A DNA stretch of 64,000 nucleotides. Origin: an uncultured Chlorobiota bacterium. GTDB taxonomy: Bacteria; Bacteroidota; Ignavibacteria; UBA10030; UBA6906. The DNA lies in assembly GCA_900696645.1 (NCBI GenBank), contig CAADGV010000014.1, forward strand, positions 1-64,000. Reading direction: 5' to 3'. Numbering within the stretch: the stretch's first letter is position 1; the number at the start of each line of letters is the position of its first letter. This document shows positions 26,955-36,237 of the stretch, one piece after another. A model generated the notes under the pieces. The model ran no database searches, was not told the origin of the DNA, and worked only from the letters and a program-made list of their open reading frames with translations. The position numbers were made by a program, and so were the translations under genes.

Positions 26955-27010
26955 GAAGCATTCACCATCGTGTATATTCTCATCACATCCATAATCAGTC
27001 AGAGGTAATC

Positions 27011-27538
27011 GTGAACAAATTCTTTCTCTCATTATGTGTGGCGCTCGCGTTGGCTCTCGGTTCGTCAGCATTTGCCCAGCAGAAAATCGGCTTTGTGAAC
27101 TCGACTAAGATTTTCCAGGAAATTCCTGAAGCGAAGGAAGCCCAGCGTAAGCTTGAAGCGGCAGCCAAGCCGATTCAGGATGAAATCGAGAAGCGGGAAA
27201 AGGTTATTCAGGACAAGCTTGATGAATACAAAAAGAAAGAAGCTGTCATGAACGATGCCGCAAAGAGAACTGCTCAGCAGGAAATCTACGACCTGGATCA
27301 GCAACTCCGCGAGTACAAACTGGACAAGCTCGGCAACGACGGCGAACTGGCAAAGCAACAGGAAAAAATCCTCAATCCCGTCAAGGAGAAAATCCTCAAG
27401 GCCATCGAGCGAGTTGCCAAGGATTTGAAGTACTCGTTCGTGTTTGATCAGACGGACAATGTGCGTGTCTTGTTGTACGGCGAACCTGCCTCCGACCTGA
27501 CGTTCAAAGTGATCGACAGATTGAAGACAGGCAAGTAA
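27011..27538 (+). CDS. skp: OmpH/Skp-family periplasmic chaperone (first copy)
   Basis: A 175-residue protein starting at a GTG with AGAGG 5 bases upstream, not at the upstream frame opening. It has a signal peptide (FFLSLCVALALALGSSAFAQ), the family beginning KIGFVNSTKIFQEIPEAKEA, and a long charged coiled coil (about 50-130, rich in Lys, Glu and Gln) that forms the tentacles holding unfolded outer-membrane proteins. A small C-terminal beta part (YSFVFDQTDNVRVLLYGEP) closes the trimerisation body. It lies directly behind bamA and just ahead of a second copy, as in many Bacteroidota and Chlorobiota. Confidence 0.92.
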   Translation: MNKFFLSLCVALALALGSSAFAQQKIGFVNSTKIFQEIPEAKEAQRKLEAAAKPIQDEIEKREKVIQDKLDEYKKKEAVMNDAAKRTAQQEIYDLDQQLREYKLDKLGNDGELAKQQEKILNPVKEKILKAIERVAKDLKYSFVFDQTDNVRVLLYGEPASDLTFKVIDRLKTGK

Positions 27539-27563
27539 TCTTTCCGAATTGAATGGAGATGTG

Positions 27564-28085
27564 ATGATGAAACACCTCGTTGCGGCGTTCGTCCTCTTGT
27601 GTGCGACAAGTGCGGGTTTTGCGCAAATGAAGATCGGCCACATCAACTCCGAAGCAATCATGCAGAATCTGCCGGAAGCCGTCGATGCCCAGAGAACGTT
27701 GGATGCACTGGTGGCAAGCTGGGAGGCCGAATTGCAGAAGATGCAGGCCGATTGGAAAAAGAAATACGATGAGTACGATAAGCGCAAGCTCATCCTCACG
27801 GAGCAATCACGCGCTAAGGAAGAGCGTGAACTTCGTGAACTCGATCAGTCGATTTCCGACTACCGGAACAGAAAGTTCGGTCAGAATGGCGAATTGTTCC
27901 AGAAGCAGAATGATGTGATGAAGCCGATCCAGAACAAGATCTTCAAAGTTCTTGAAGATATTGCGAAAGATGACAACTTCGACTACATCTTCGACAAGAG
28001 CGGCGATATCCTGTTGCTGTATGCGACCAGCAAGTACGATCTGACGGAGACTGTGTTGCGGCGAATGCAATCCTTCGGCAAGTAA
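27564..28085 (+). CDS. OmpH/Skp-family periplasmic chaperone (second copy)
   Basis: A 173-residue paralogue of the preceding chaperone gene. The signal peptide (HLVAAFVLLCATSAGFAQ) precedes MKIGHINSEAIMQNLPEAVD, then a coiled coil (ELQKMQADWKKKYDEYDKRK) and FDYIFDKSGDILLLYATSKYD. The TGGAG site fits an ATG at 27564 or 27567; the TTG at 27549 is unlikely. Tandem skp copies may serve different clients or form mixed trimers; that is inference. Confidence 0.92.
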   Translation: MMKHLVAAFVLLCATSAGFAQMKIGHINSEAIMQNLPEAVDAQRTLDALVASWEAELQKMQADWKKKYDEYDKRKLILTEQSRAKEERELRELDQSISDYRNRKFGQNGELFQKQNDVMKPIQNKIFKVLEDIAKDDNFDYIFDKSGDILLLYATSKYDLTETVLRRMQSFGK

Positions 28086-28101
28086 GAGCACAAGGACGAG
28101 A

Positions 28102-29163
28102 ATGAAGCTCCGTGATATTGCAGTGATGTTGAACGCGGAGATTAATGGCAATGACGACATTGACATCCGGCGGGTAGCAAAAATTGAAGAGGCCGGTGAA
28201 GGAGATATTACCTTCCTGACCAATCCGAAGTACCAGAAGTACGTTGAAACGACGCAGGCGTCGGCAGTGATTGTAGCACAAGAACTGCAAGCAGGGGCGG
28301 GCACAAAGCCGGCCCTTGTGCGCGTCAAGGACCCGTATGTCTCGTTTCTGAAAGTTCTGCAACATTTCAATCCGCCGCACGATCTGTTGCCTCCCGGCAT
28401 TCATCCGACTGCCGTTATCTCGAAAAGCGCCACAGTAGGCGTCGATGTACGAATCGGGGCGCACGTTGTTATTGGCGAGCGGGTTCGTGTTGGCGATGGC
28501 GCTATCCTCTCGCACAACGTCGTGATTGGCGACGATGTCCGGATCGGAGAGAAGACGACGCTCTACCCGAATGTGACCGTGTACTTTGGTTGCGTCATTG
28601 GCGCACGCGTGATTATTCATTCAGGCACAACAATAGGCAGCGACGGTTTCGGATTTGCGCCGAAACCCGATGGTACGTACGAGAAAATTCCCCAGCTCGG
28701 TATTGTTGTGATTGAAGATGATGTTGAGATCGGGGCAAACTGCGCCGTTGACCGTGCGACACTTGGCGAAACACGCATCAAATGCGGCGTTAAACTGGAC
28801 AATCTTATACAAGTGGCTCACAATGTCGTGATCGGAGAGAATACCGTCAGCGCCGCGCAAGCGGGAATTTCTGGCAGCACAAAAATCGGCAAGAACTGTA
28901 TGATCGGCGGCCAGGTCGGTCTCACGGGACATCTCACGATTGCCGACGGTACGAAGATCGGAGCGCAATCCGGCGTTCACCGCTCGGTCGAAAAGCCGAA
29001 CACAACCATCTTTGGATCACCGGCCTATCCGCAACGTGAGGCATTCCGCATTCAGGGAGCCGCCGTACAACTTCCCGATCTGCTCAATACAGTGCGCGAA
29101 CTCCAGAAGCGCGTTGCACAGCTCGAAGACATGCTCAAGCAACAAAAACAAGAACGGCAATGA
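28102..29163 (+). CDS. lpxD: LpxD, UDP-3-O-acyl-glucosamine N-acyltransferase
   Basis: This enzyme performs the third step of lipid A synthesis, adding the N-linked hydroxyacyl chain. The 353-residue protein has the N-terminal uridine-binding domain (DIDIRRVAKIEEAGEGDITF, then NPKYQKYV), then a left-handed hexapeptide helix from about 105 (HPTAVISKSATVG, VRIGAHVVIGERV and many more) with the catalytic-site region VAHNVVIGENTVSAAQAGI, and a C-terminal coiled helix (TVRELQKRVAQLEDMLKQQ). It starts with a clear AAGGACG site, 16 bases after the second chaperone gene. Confidence 0.96.
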   Translation: MKLRDIAVMLNAEINGNDDIDIRRVAKIEEAGEGDITFLTNPKYQKYVETTQASAVIVAQELQAGAGTKPALVRVKDPYVSFLKVLQHFNPPHDLLPPGIHPTAVISKSATVGVDVRIGAHVVIGERVRVGDGAILSHNVVIGDDVRIGEKTTLYPNVTVYFGCVIGARVIIHSGTTIGSDGFGFAPKPDGTYEKIPQLGIVVIEDDVEIGANCAVDRATLGETRIKCGVKLDNLIQVAHNVVIGENTVSAAQAGISGSTKIGKNCMIGGQVGLTGHLTIADGTKIGAQSGVHRSVEKPNTTIFGSPAYPQREAFRIQGAAVQLPDLLNTVRELQKRVAQLEDMLKQQKQERQ

Positions 29164-29203
29164 TCCGCCTCGTCCGGGCTAAGAACTTTAAGACGGAGAA
29201 ACA

Positions 29204-30667
29204 ATGTTAGTACAACAACGAACCATCAAGCAGCCCGTAACGATGAGCGGCGTCGGTCTTCACACCGGCAGCATCTGTTCGATGACGTTCAGGCCCGCGC
29301 CTGAGAATTTCGGCATTCGCTTCAAGCGGATTGATTTGGGCGGCTCCCCCGAAGTGCCTGCGCTTGTTGATCATGTTGTTGATATTGCCCGCGGAACAAC
29401 TATTGCCATCGGCGAGGCCCGCGTACACACAGTCGAACATGTTCTTGCAGCCCTCGTCGGGATGCAGGTTGACAACTGCCTGATTGAACTTGATGCCAAC
29501 GAGCCGCCGATCGGCGACGGCAGCGCAAAGCCGTATGTTGACTTGCTGCTCAAAGCCGGATTCGAACGGCAGGATGCACCGAAAGATTATCTCATTATTG
29601 ACCAGCCTGTTGAGTATCGCAACGAAGAGAAGGGCGTCGATATTGTTGCTCTGCCAACGGACGACTACCGCATCACGGTGATGGTCGATTATCACAACCC
29701 GGCACTCGGCAGTCAGCATAGCGGACTCTTCAATCTGGAAAAAGAATTCGTCACTGATTTCGCTCCGTGCCGCACATTCTGTTTCTTGCATGAAGTAGAG
29801 ATGCTGCACAGTCAGGGTCTCATCAAAGGCGGCAACCTCGACAATGCGATTGTTATTGTAGATCGTGAGTTGGGTGATGGCGAGATCAAACGCATTTCTG
29901 AAAAACTTGGCATAAAAGACTCCGTCATTCTCGGAACAAGCGGCGTATTGAACAACAGGCCGTTGCATTTCAAGAACGAACCGGCACGGCACAAATTACT
30001 GGATATGATGGGCGATCTGGCTCTCATCGGCGTTCCGTTCAAAGCGCAAATTCTTGCCGCCCGCCCCGGCCATGCGAGCAACATCGAGTTTGCGAAGATC
30101 ATCCGCAAACTCTACCAGCAGAAGAAGCTGGTGAAGAAATTTCAATACGAACGCAAGGAAGGCGTCGTTTTCGACATCAACGCTATCAAGAAAATTCTCC
30201 CTCATCGTTATCCGTTTCTGTTGATTGATAAGATCGTGGATTTCACCATCGACGAACGGATTGTCGGTGTGAAAAATGTAACAGTCAATGAACCGTTTTT
30301 TGAAGGACATTTCCCCGGCCAACCGGTGATGCCCGGTGTGTTGGTCATTGAAGCGATGGCACAATGCGGAGGCATTCTTCTTCTGAACGGCGTTGAAAAC
30401 CCGGGAGATAAACTCGTGTTCTTCATGGCGATCAACAATGCGAAGTTCAGAAAACCGGTCACCCCCGGCGATCAACTTGTGTTTGAGTTGACCATGACAA
30501 GCCGCAAGAGTCGTATTTGTCAGATGGCGGGCAGGGCCTACGTCGACGGCAATCTTGTTGCTGAGGCGGATATGATGGCATCAATTGTCGACCGGCAGGA
30601 GAAAGGCAACTCCAACAACGGGAGCAAGGAAGGCAGCACAAGTCCCGCCGGACGCAGGGTGAACTGA
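29204..30667 (+). CDS. lpxC/fabZ: bifunctional LpxC-FabZ (deacetylase / 3-hydroxyacyl-ACP dehydratase)
   Basis: One 487-residue chain carries two enzymes. The first ~310 residues are LpxC, the zinc deacetylase committing UDP-acyl-GlcNAc to lipid A: HTVEHVLAALVGMQVDN (zinc His), EPPIGDGSA, ARHKLLDMMGDLALIG (second zinc His and Asp) and ARPGHASN (catalytic His). Residues about 325-465 are FabZ with the hot-dog signature: KILPHRYPFLLIDKIVDF, then NEPFFEGHFPGQPVMPGVL with catalytic His, then IEAMAQCGG. The LpxC-FabZ fusion is a known feature of Bacteroidetes/Chlorobi-type genomes, where it ties lipid A commitment to fatty-acid supply. A ~20-residue polar tail follows. Confidence 0.96.
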   Translation: MLVQQRTIKQPVTMSGVGLHTGSICSMTFRPAPENFGIRFKRIDLGGSPEVPALVDHVVDIARGTTIAIGEARVHTVEHVLAALVGMQVDNCLIELDANEPPIGDGSAKPYVDLLLKAGFERQDAPKDYLIIDQPVEYRNEEKGVDIVALPTDDYRITVMVDYHNPALGSQHSGLFNLEKEFVTDFAPCRTFCFLHEVEMLHSQGLIKGGNLDNAIVIVDRELGDGEIKRISEKLGIKDSVILGTSGVLNNRPLHFKNEPARHKLLDMMGDLALIGVPFKAQILAARPGHASNIEFAKIIRKLYQQKKLVKKFQYERKEGVVFDINAIKKILPHRYPFLLIDKIVDFTIDERIVGVKNVTVNEPFFEGHFPGQPVMPGVLVIEAMAQCGGILLLNGVENPGDKLVFFMAINNAKFRKPVTPGDQLVFELTMTSRKSRICQMAGRAYVDGNLVAEADMMASIVDRQEKGNSNNGSKEGSTSPAGRRVN

Positions 30668-30718
30668 CAACGGAATTCTTTTTTCTGCTCCAACTATTCT
30701 TGAACCATCCAGGAATGT

Positions 30719-31519
30719 ATGGCAACTCATATTGATCCGCGCTCGGATGTCAGTCCGAAAGCGGAACTCGGAAATGACGTGACAGTCGCCCCGTTTGCAA
30801 TTATTGAAGCGGGGGCAGTCATTGGTGATGGAACGTCCATTGCCGCAAATGCGCTTATAGGTCGCGGCGCCAGGATCGGCAAAAACTGCCGGATTCATCA
30901 TGGCGCGATTGTCGGGCACGTTCCACAAGACCTGAAATACAGAGACGAACCCACGACTTGCGAGTTAGGCGACAGGAATGTTATTCGCGAATATGCAACC
31001 CTGCATCGCGGGACTGTGGAAACGGGAAAGACTGTAATCGGGAATGACAATTTGTTGATGGGATATGTACATATTGCGCATGATTGTGTGCTCGGAAACA
31101 ACATCATCATGTCGAATGCAGCAATGCTTGCCGGCCATGTTCACGTTGATGATTTTGCCATTATCGGCGGCATAACGCCCGTACATCAGTTCGTGCATAT
31201 CGGCGCGCATGTGATGATTGGCGGGGGACTGCGTGTGCCGAAGGACGTTCCGCCTTTTATTCGAGCTGCGGGCGAGCCGCTTGTGTTTGCGGGACTCAAC
31301 TCCGTCGGACTTCGTCGCCGCGGATTTTCTCGTGAAGCGATTGAAGCCCTCGACAAAACATACTCCATTATCTACAATTCAGGACTTAATGTGTCTCAAG
31401 CCGTCGCGAAAGTCAAGGAAAATGCGAGCCTGACCAGACTTCCTGAAGTGCAACAGGTTCTTGACTTTATCGGACAGAGCAAGCGGGGAATCATCACGCG
31501 CCATCGTGACCTGCATTGA
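30719..31519 (+). CDS. lpxA: LpxA, UDP-N-acetylglucosamine O-acyltransferase
   Basis: LpxA carries out the first step of lipid A synthesis, moving a 3-hydroxyacyl chain to UDP-GlcNAc. The 266-residue protein is made of hexapeptide repeats (HIDPRSDVSPKAELGNDVTV, IGDGTSIAANALIG, IGKNCRIHHGAIVG) with the catalytic-His region MGYVHIAHDCVLGNNIIM and GGITPVHQFVHIGAHVMIGG, and an alpha-helical C-terminal domain. AGGA lies ahead of the ATG. It completes the lpxD-lpxC/fabZ-lpxA set. Confidence 0.96.
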   Translation: MATHIDPRSDVSPKAELGNDVTVAPFAIIEAGAVIGDGTSIAANALIGRGARIGKNCRIHHGAIVGHVPQDLKYRDEPTTCELGDRNVIREYATLHRGTVETGKTVIGNDNLLMGYVHIAHDCVLGNNIIMSNAAMLAGHVHVDDFAIIGGITPVHQFVHIGAHVMIGGGLRVPKDVPPFIRAAGEPLVFAGLNSVGLRRRGFSREAIEALDKTYSIIYNSGLNVSQAVAKVKENASLTRLPEVQQVLDFIGQSKRGIITRHRDLH

Positions 31520-31552
31520 ACGGGGAAAATACTGTTTGAGGATTGCCGAAGC

Positions 31553-32341
31553 ATGAGTGCCGACTGGCAGTTTATTGATACAGGGGAGAACACCGGTTCT
31601 TTCAATATGCAGTTCGATGAACTGCTTGCGCGTTCTCTCCTCTCCGGTACCGGCGTTCCGACGGTTAGACTTTTTCGCTGGAGGCCGTGGGCCATTTCGC
31701 TTGGATTCAATCAGGATATTGAGAAGATAGATCTTGAACGTTGCTCGTCGGACAATATTGGCGTGGTACGTCGACCGACGGGCGGCCGCGCTGTATTTCA
31801 TGCAGAAGAACTTACCTATAGCGTCGTGATGTTCTCCGAAGGAAGAAGCGTCCTGGAAATCTACAATCATATCAGCAAGGCGCTGGTGTGCGGCCTCAAT
31901 CTGTTCGGAGTTGATGTAACTTTCAGCCGCTCGCAGCCGGATTTCCGTGAACACTACAAGAGTCCGTCCTCAATTCCCTGTTTCACCGCTTCTGCCCGTT
32001 ATGAAATCGAGTGGCGTGGAAGAAAACTTGTCGGTAGCGCTCAGCGTCGTTTCCGGCATCACGAAACGGGAGCCGAAGTTGTATTGCAGCATGGTTCCAT
32101 CCTCATTGGCCCTGCACACCGCGATCTTATGAAATACCTTGTCCTGGACGATGAAACAGTGAGGGAGTCCCTTGCCCGGGAGTTGCGGGAGAAAACGGTT
32201 GAGCTTGCCGAAATCCGGAACAGTGAAATAGCATTAAACGAGCTTGCAGGTTGCCTGCGACAAGGGTTTGAACGTGAGTGGAATATGAAATTCGTTCAAC
32301 AAAACCATCTACTACAAGAAATCGAGTCCGCCTGTGTCTAA
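31553..32341 (+). CDS. lipM: octanoyl/lipoate transferase of the LipM/LplA family
   Basis: A 262-residue BPL/LplA/LipB-fold protein. The substrate loop [19 protein letters not shown], the [15 protein letters not shown] lysine region and GSILIGP are present. A cysteine at residue 143 ([13 protein letters not shown]) matches the place of the catalytic Cys of LipM octanoyltransferase, which favours LipM over an ATP-dependent LplA. It would load octanoyl or lipoyl groups on GcvH or E2 proteins. The stop overlaps the panB start by 8 bases. Confidence 0.75.
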   Translation: MSADWQFIDTGENTGSFNMQFDELLARSLLSGTGVPTVRLFRWRPWAISLGFNQDIEKIDLERCSSDNIGVVRRPTGGRAVFHAEELTYSVVMFSEGRSVLEIYNHISKALVCGLNLFGVDVTFSRSQPDFREHYKSPSSIPCFTASARYEIEWRGRKLVGSAQRRFRHHETGAEVVLQHGSILIGPAHRDLMKYLVLDDETVRESLARELREKTVELAEIRNSEIALNELAGCLRQGFEREWNMKFVQQNHLLQEIESACV

Positions 32342-33158
32342 ATCGATCCCGCAATCAAAACCGCGTGTCGTTACCACCAAGACGGTGATGGACATGAAGC
32401 GAACCGGAGAGAAAATCACGATGTTGACGGCGTACGATTTTCTTGTAGCACGACTGCTCGATCAGGTGGGAATAGATATCATACTCGTCGGCGATTCGCT
32501 TTCGAATGTTGTTCAGGGAAACGTGACAACGCTGCCCGTTACGCTGGACGATATGATTTATCATGCGAACGCTGTTAAGCGTGCCGTCAAGAATGCGTTG
32601 ATTGTTGTCGATATGCCGTTCATGACGTATCAGAACAACAAGGAAGAAGCCGTCAGAAATGCCGGCCGCATCATGAAAGAGGTTGGCGTAGGAGCTGTCA
32701 AGCTTGAAGGTGGCGAGTATATTGCCGAAACAGTACAGCATCTTGTGAAGATCGGCATTCCCGTGATGGGACATCTCGGCCTGATGCCGCAGGCCATCAA
32801 CAAGTACGGAACGTATGAAGTACGTGCGACGGAGAAGACAGAAGCCGATCAGTTGTTGCGCGATGCAAAGGTTCTTGCCGATGCAGGCGCCTTTGCTCTC
32901 GTCCTTGAAAAAATTCCCGGTAAGCTTGCCCGGAAAGTGACGGAATCGATTTCGATTCCTACGATCGGGATTGGCGCCGGACGGCATTGTGACGGACAGG
33001 TTCTCGTCGTGTACGATATGCTCGGCATGACGGAGGAGTTCAAGCCGCGATTCGTGCGACGCTACGGCGAACTCGCAGAAACGATGCGGGGCGCCTTCCG
33101 CCAGTACATACATGACGTGAAATCGAATGATTTTCCTTCGAACGATGAAAGCTACTGA
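32334..33158 (+). CDS. panB: 3-methyl-2-oxobutanoate hydroxymethyltransferase
   Basis: PanB makes ketopantoate from 2-oxoisovalerate and methylene-tetrahydrofolate, the first step of pantothenate and CoA synthesis. The 274-residue protein shows [30 protein letters not shown] (metal-binding Asp), [27 protein letters not shown] and [20 protein letters not shown]. The start is a GTG overlapping the end of lipM, so translation is probably coupled. Confidence 0.95.
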   Translation: MSKSIPQSKPRVVTTKTVMDMKRTGEKITMLTAYDFLVARLLDQVGIDIILVGDSLSNVVQGNVTTLPVTLDDMIYHANAVKRAVKNALIVVDMPFMTYQNNKEEAVRNAGRIMKEVGVGAVKLEGGEYIAETVQHLVKIGIPVMGHLGLMPQAINKYGTYEVRATEKTEADQLLRDAKVLADAGAFALVLEKIPGKLARKVTESISIPTIGIGAGRHCDGQVLVVYDMLGMTEEFKPRFVRRYGELAETMRGAFRQYIHDVKSNDFPSNDESY

Positions 33159-33166
33159 TCTCTCCC

Positions 33167-33940
33167 ATGAAAAAACTCAACATTCTCGTTTCCAACGACG
33201 ATGGAATTAATGCTGAAGGGATTTTTGCCCTTGTTCGCAGCCTCAAAGCAATTGCCGACGTTACGGTTGTAGCACCCGCTTCGCAGCAAAGCGCCGTGGG
33301 TCATGCCATCACGGTGAACTACCCGCTTCGTGTTTTTCCGTTTCATAAAAATAGCGACTTCTTCGGGTATGCCGTTGAAGGCACACCCGCCGATTGCGTG
33401 AAGTTGGGTGTCAAGTTTCTCCTCAAGCAGAAGCCGGATATGGTGATTTCGGGAATCAACCACGGATCGAATACTGCCATCAACATCATCTATTCGGGAA
33501 CAGTATCGGCTGCAACTGAAGGGACGATTTTGGGAATTCCCTCGCTGGCAATTTCACTTACCTCCTATCAAAGCCAGGATTTTTCTTACGCGGCGAAGTT
33601 AGCTGCCCGGCTCGCTCTGCTTGTTGCGGAGCAGGGGCTTCCTCCGAAAACCTTATTGAACGTCAATGTGCCCGCCGTTTCCGAAGAAGAAATCAAGGGT
33701 GTCAAAGTAACCAAACAAGGAATCTCGACGTGGGAGGACAGATTCGATGTCCGACGCGATCCTGCCAACCGCGAGTATTTCTGGCTGACCGGAAATATGA
33801 ATGTGATTGATACCGAGCCCGATTCGGATCAAATTGCCATTCGGGAGAATTACGTTTCCGTTACACCGGTGAAGTACGAGCTTACCGACAACATTCTGCT
33901 CGAGCGAATGAAGCAGTGGGGTGTGGAGAAGTTGAAGTAG
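33167..33940 (+). CDS. surE: SurE, 5'/3'-nucleotidase
   Basis: A 257-residue survival protein E that dephosphorylates nucleoside monophosphates. It starts with LNILVSNDDGINAEGIFAL (metal-binding Asp-Asp) and has VVAPASQQSAVGHAITV, VEGTPADCVKLGV and VISGINHGSNTAINIIYSGTV. It lies 8 bases after panB and is followed, after 113 bases, by adenosine deaminase, so its nucleoside product could enter the adenosine pathway next door. Confidence 0.95.
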   Translation: MKKLNILVSNDDGINAEGIFALVRSLKAIADVTVVAPASQQSAVGHAITVNYPLRVFPFHKNSDFFGYAVEGTPADCVKLGVKFLLKQKPDMVISGINHGSNTAINIIYSGTVSAATEGTILGIPSLAISLTSYQSQDFSYAAKLAARLALLVAEQGLPPKTLLNVNVPAVSEEEIKGVKVTKQGISTWEDRFDVRRDPANREYFWLTGNMNVIDTEPDSDQIAIRENYVSVTPVKYELTDNILLERMKQWGVEKLK

Positions 33941-34053
33941 GTTCGTTATTCTTGCTTTCTGGTTCAATGCGCCGCATCTCGCTTCGTTGATTTTCAGCCC
34001 TCATCTCGTTACCTTGATGTAAAGTCTAATCCGTTTGACGACATCACAACGCC

Positions 34054-35151
34054 ATGAAACTCTCCGATAAATTCATCCGCACGCTGCCCAAGGTTCTTCT
34101 CCACGATCATCTTGATGGCGGTGTTCGTCCTCAAACAATCATTGAGCTTGCCAATGATTCGGGCTACAACAAATTGCCTACAAAGGACGCGGGCGATTTG
34201 GCGCAATGGTTTCATCGCGGCGCCCAACGAGGCAGCTTGCCGCTGTACCTTGAAGGTTTTGCACATACCTGCGGCGTGATGCAGACGGAAGAGGCGCTCG
34301 AGCGTGTTGCGTACGAAATGATGGAAGATATGCGCGACGACGGGGTCGTCTACGTCGAAACCCGTTTTGCTCCCGTGTTTCACACAGATAATGGCATGCA
34401 TTGGGACGAAGTAGTCAATGCAGTGCTCAAGGGCTTGGAGCGGGGGAAAAGGGACTTTGGGGTGGAATATGGACTGATCATCTGCGCGATGCGAAACATG
34501 CATCTCTCACAGGAAATGGCGGAGCTTGCAGTCGACTACAGGGAACGCGGCGTCGTTGCGTTTGACCTTGCCGGTGAAGAGGGCGGATTTCCGCCGAAGA
34601 AACACGTCGACGCGTTTCACTACATCCAGCGTGAGAATTTCAACATCACGATACATGCGGGCGAGGCGTTCGGAAAAGAAAGCATCTGGCAGGCAATTCA
34701 ATGGTGCGGCGCGCACCGGATCGGGCATGCAACCCGGCTCATAGAAGATATCGGACTCGACAAGAAAGATCCCACCAAAATCGTCAAGATGGGATATCTT
34801 GCACAATATATTCTCGACAAGCGCATTCCGTTGGAAATCTGCCTCACGAGCAATGTTGATACGGGGGCGGTCAAATCGCTTGAAGAACATCCGTTCGGCA
34901 TACTTTACCGCTACAAGTTTCGTGTTACGCTCAACACCGACGACAGGCTGATGAGCGATACCACGATGACGAAGGAACTTGGTATTGCCCACCGCGTGTT
35001 CAAGCTCGGGCTGGATGAACTTGAGAAAATTACCATCAACTCAATGAAGAGTGCATTCATTCCGTACAATCGCCGGATTAGAATTATCTACGATGTCATC
35101 AAACCGGGTTATGCCAAGGCACGCAAGGCCTTATCGCGTAAAAGGGCCTGA
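34054..35151 (+). CDS. add: adenosine deaminase family protein
   Basis: A 365-residue TIM-barrel zinc deaminase converting adenosine to inosine. The N-terminal HDHLDGGVRPQTI holds the HxH metal pair. HAGEAFGKESIWQAI and HRIGHATRL provide the third His, the catalytic Glu region and the proton shuttle, and LNTDDRLMSDT gives the final Asp. Aminofutalosine or adenine deaminases share the fold, so the exact substrate is not certain. It precedes sixA and an adenosine-specific kinase in the same direction. Confidence 0.88.
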   Translation: MKLSDKFIRTLPKVLLHDHLDGGVRPQTIIELANDSGYNKLPTKDAGDLAQWFHRGAQRGSLPLYLEGFAHTCGVMQTEEALERVAYEMMEDMRDDGVVYVETRFAPVFHTDNGMHWDEVVNAVLKGLERGKRDFGVEYGLIICAMRNMHLSQEMAELAVDYRERGVVAFDLAGEEGGFPPKKHVDAFHYIQRENFNITIHAGEAFGKESIWQAIQWCGAHRIGHATRLIEDIGLDKKDPTKIVKMGYLAQYILDKRIPLEICLTSNVDTGAVKSLEEHPFGILYRYKFRVTLNTDDRLMSDTTMTKELGIAHRVFKLGLDELEKITINSMKSAFIPYNRRIRIIYDVIKPGYAKARKALSRKRA

Positions 35152-35199
35152 TCCGTTCTTTGCGTACAATCTCGTCGTATCACTCAACAGGGGAATGCC

Positions 35200-35691
35200 G
35201 TGAAGCTTTACATAGTCCGCCATGCGGACGCAGTTTCGGTCGGAGGCGACATTCACAGTGATTTTGACCGGACGCTGACCGATCGGGGCCGATCCGATGC
35301 TGTCATGATGGCGCGAATGCTCGCGCATCTTGATATTGACATTCAGGCAGTACTGACAAGTCCGCTCGTGCGAGCAGTGGAAACCGGGGAAATTTTCGGG
35401 CGTGAGCTGAAACGCGAGGCAGCAACAACACAGAACCTTGAGCCGGGGTTCAGCCCGCGATCGTTGTATGAAGAAGTCGCGTCGATGCCGGGGAAAGCAG
35501 GTATCGTTCTCATCGGGCATCAACCCGATGTCAGTATGTTCATCTCGTATCTTGTGTCGCCCAACCAAGGAGCCACGATTGCGATGGAAACAGCAGCCAT
35601 TGCATGCGTTCACTTGCAGTTGACAGGAGAGGGTCAATTACGTTGGTTGCTGACCCCGGATGTTGTCAAGATGTTGAACTATACAATATGA
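35200..35691 (+). CDS. sixA: SixA-type phosphohistidine phosphatase
   Basis: A 163-residue histidine-phosphatase with the RHG-type start KLYIVRHADAV (nucleophilic His), LTDRGRSDA, TSPLVRAVETGEIF and VLIGHQPDVSMFI (second catalytic His). It starts at a GTG with AGGGGAA 6 bases upstream. SixA enzymes remove phosphate from phosphohistidine domains of signalling or PTS proteins. The target here is unknown. Confidence 0.85.
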   Translation: MKLYIVRHADAVSVGGDIHSDFDRTLTDRGRSDAVMMARMLAHLDIDIQAVLTSPLVRAVETGEIFGRELKREAATTQNLEPGFSPRSLYEEVASMPGKAGIVLIGHQPDVSMFISYLVSPNQGATIAMETAAIACVHLQLTGEGQLRWLLTPDVVKMLNYTI

Positions 35692-35697
35692 CGTGTC

Positions 35698-36180
35698 ATG
35701 GAACTGAAGGTAATTTCAATTGAAAAGCCGGAGGAAATGAACTTCATCCTCGGCCATTCTCATTTTATCAAAACCGTGGAAGATCTGTACGAGGCTATCG
35801 TACAGACAAATCCGGCGATGAAATTCGGTATTGCCTTTTGTGAAGCGTCGGGACCGGCGCTTGTTCGTTTTGTAGGGAATGATCAGAAGCTGATCGAGCT
35901 TGCACAGATGAACGCAATGAATCTTGCGGCCGGACATACCTTCATCATCATGATGGAAGGAGGATTTCCTGTGAACATTCTCAACACAATCAAGAATGTC
36001 CCCGAAGTCTGCCGCATTTACTGCGCAACCGCCAACCCGACGGAAGTGATTGTAGCAGAGACAGAACAGGGCCGGGGAATCCTCGGTGTGATTGACGGCG
36101 TAAGAACTAAGGGAATTGAGACTGATGATGATATCGTGAAGAGAAAAGAATTGCTGAGGAAGATCGGGTACAAGTTGTAG
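35698..36180 (+). CDS. adenosine-specific kinase (DUF355)
   Basis: A 160-residue protein of the DUF355 family, described as adenosine-specific kinase. Conserved stretches include ISIEKPEEMNFILGHSHFIK, MKFGIAFCEASGPALVRFVG, LAAGHTFIIMMEGGFPVNIL and EQGRGILGVIDG. It starts 6 bases after sixA. Together with the deaminase and SurE it points to local control of adenosine and AMP. Confidence 0.88.
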   Translation: MELKVISIEKPEEMNFILGHSHFIKTVEDLYEAIVQTNPAMKFGIAFCEASGPALVRFVGNDQKLIELAQMNAMNLAAGHTFIIMMEGGFPVNILNTIKNVPEVCRIYCATANPTEVIVAETEQGRGILGVIDGVRTKGIETDDDIVKRKELLRKIGYKL

Positions 36181-36237
36181 GAAAGAGATTATTGGATTGA
36201 TGAAGATGTCCGTAATGACGATGACCATGAGGATAGT

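Noticed and set aside
29207-29992. 261-residue minus-strand open frame opposite lpxC/fabZ
   Set aside because: Antisense shadow of a certain gene, without signal or motif of its own.
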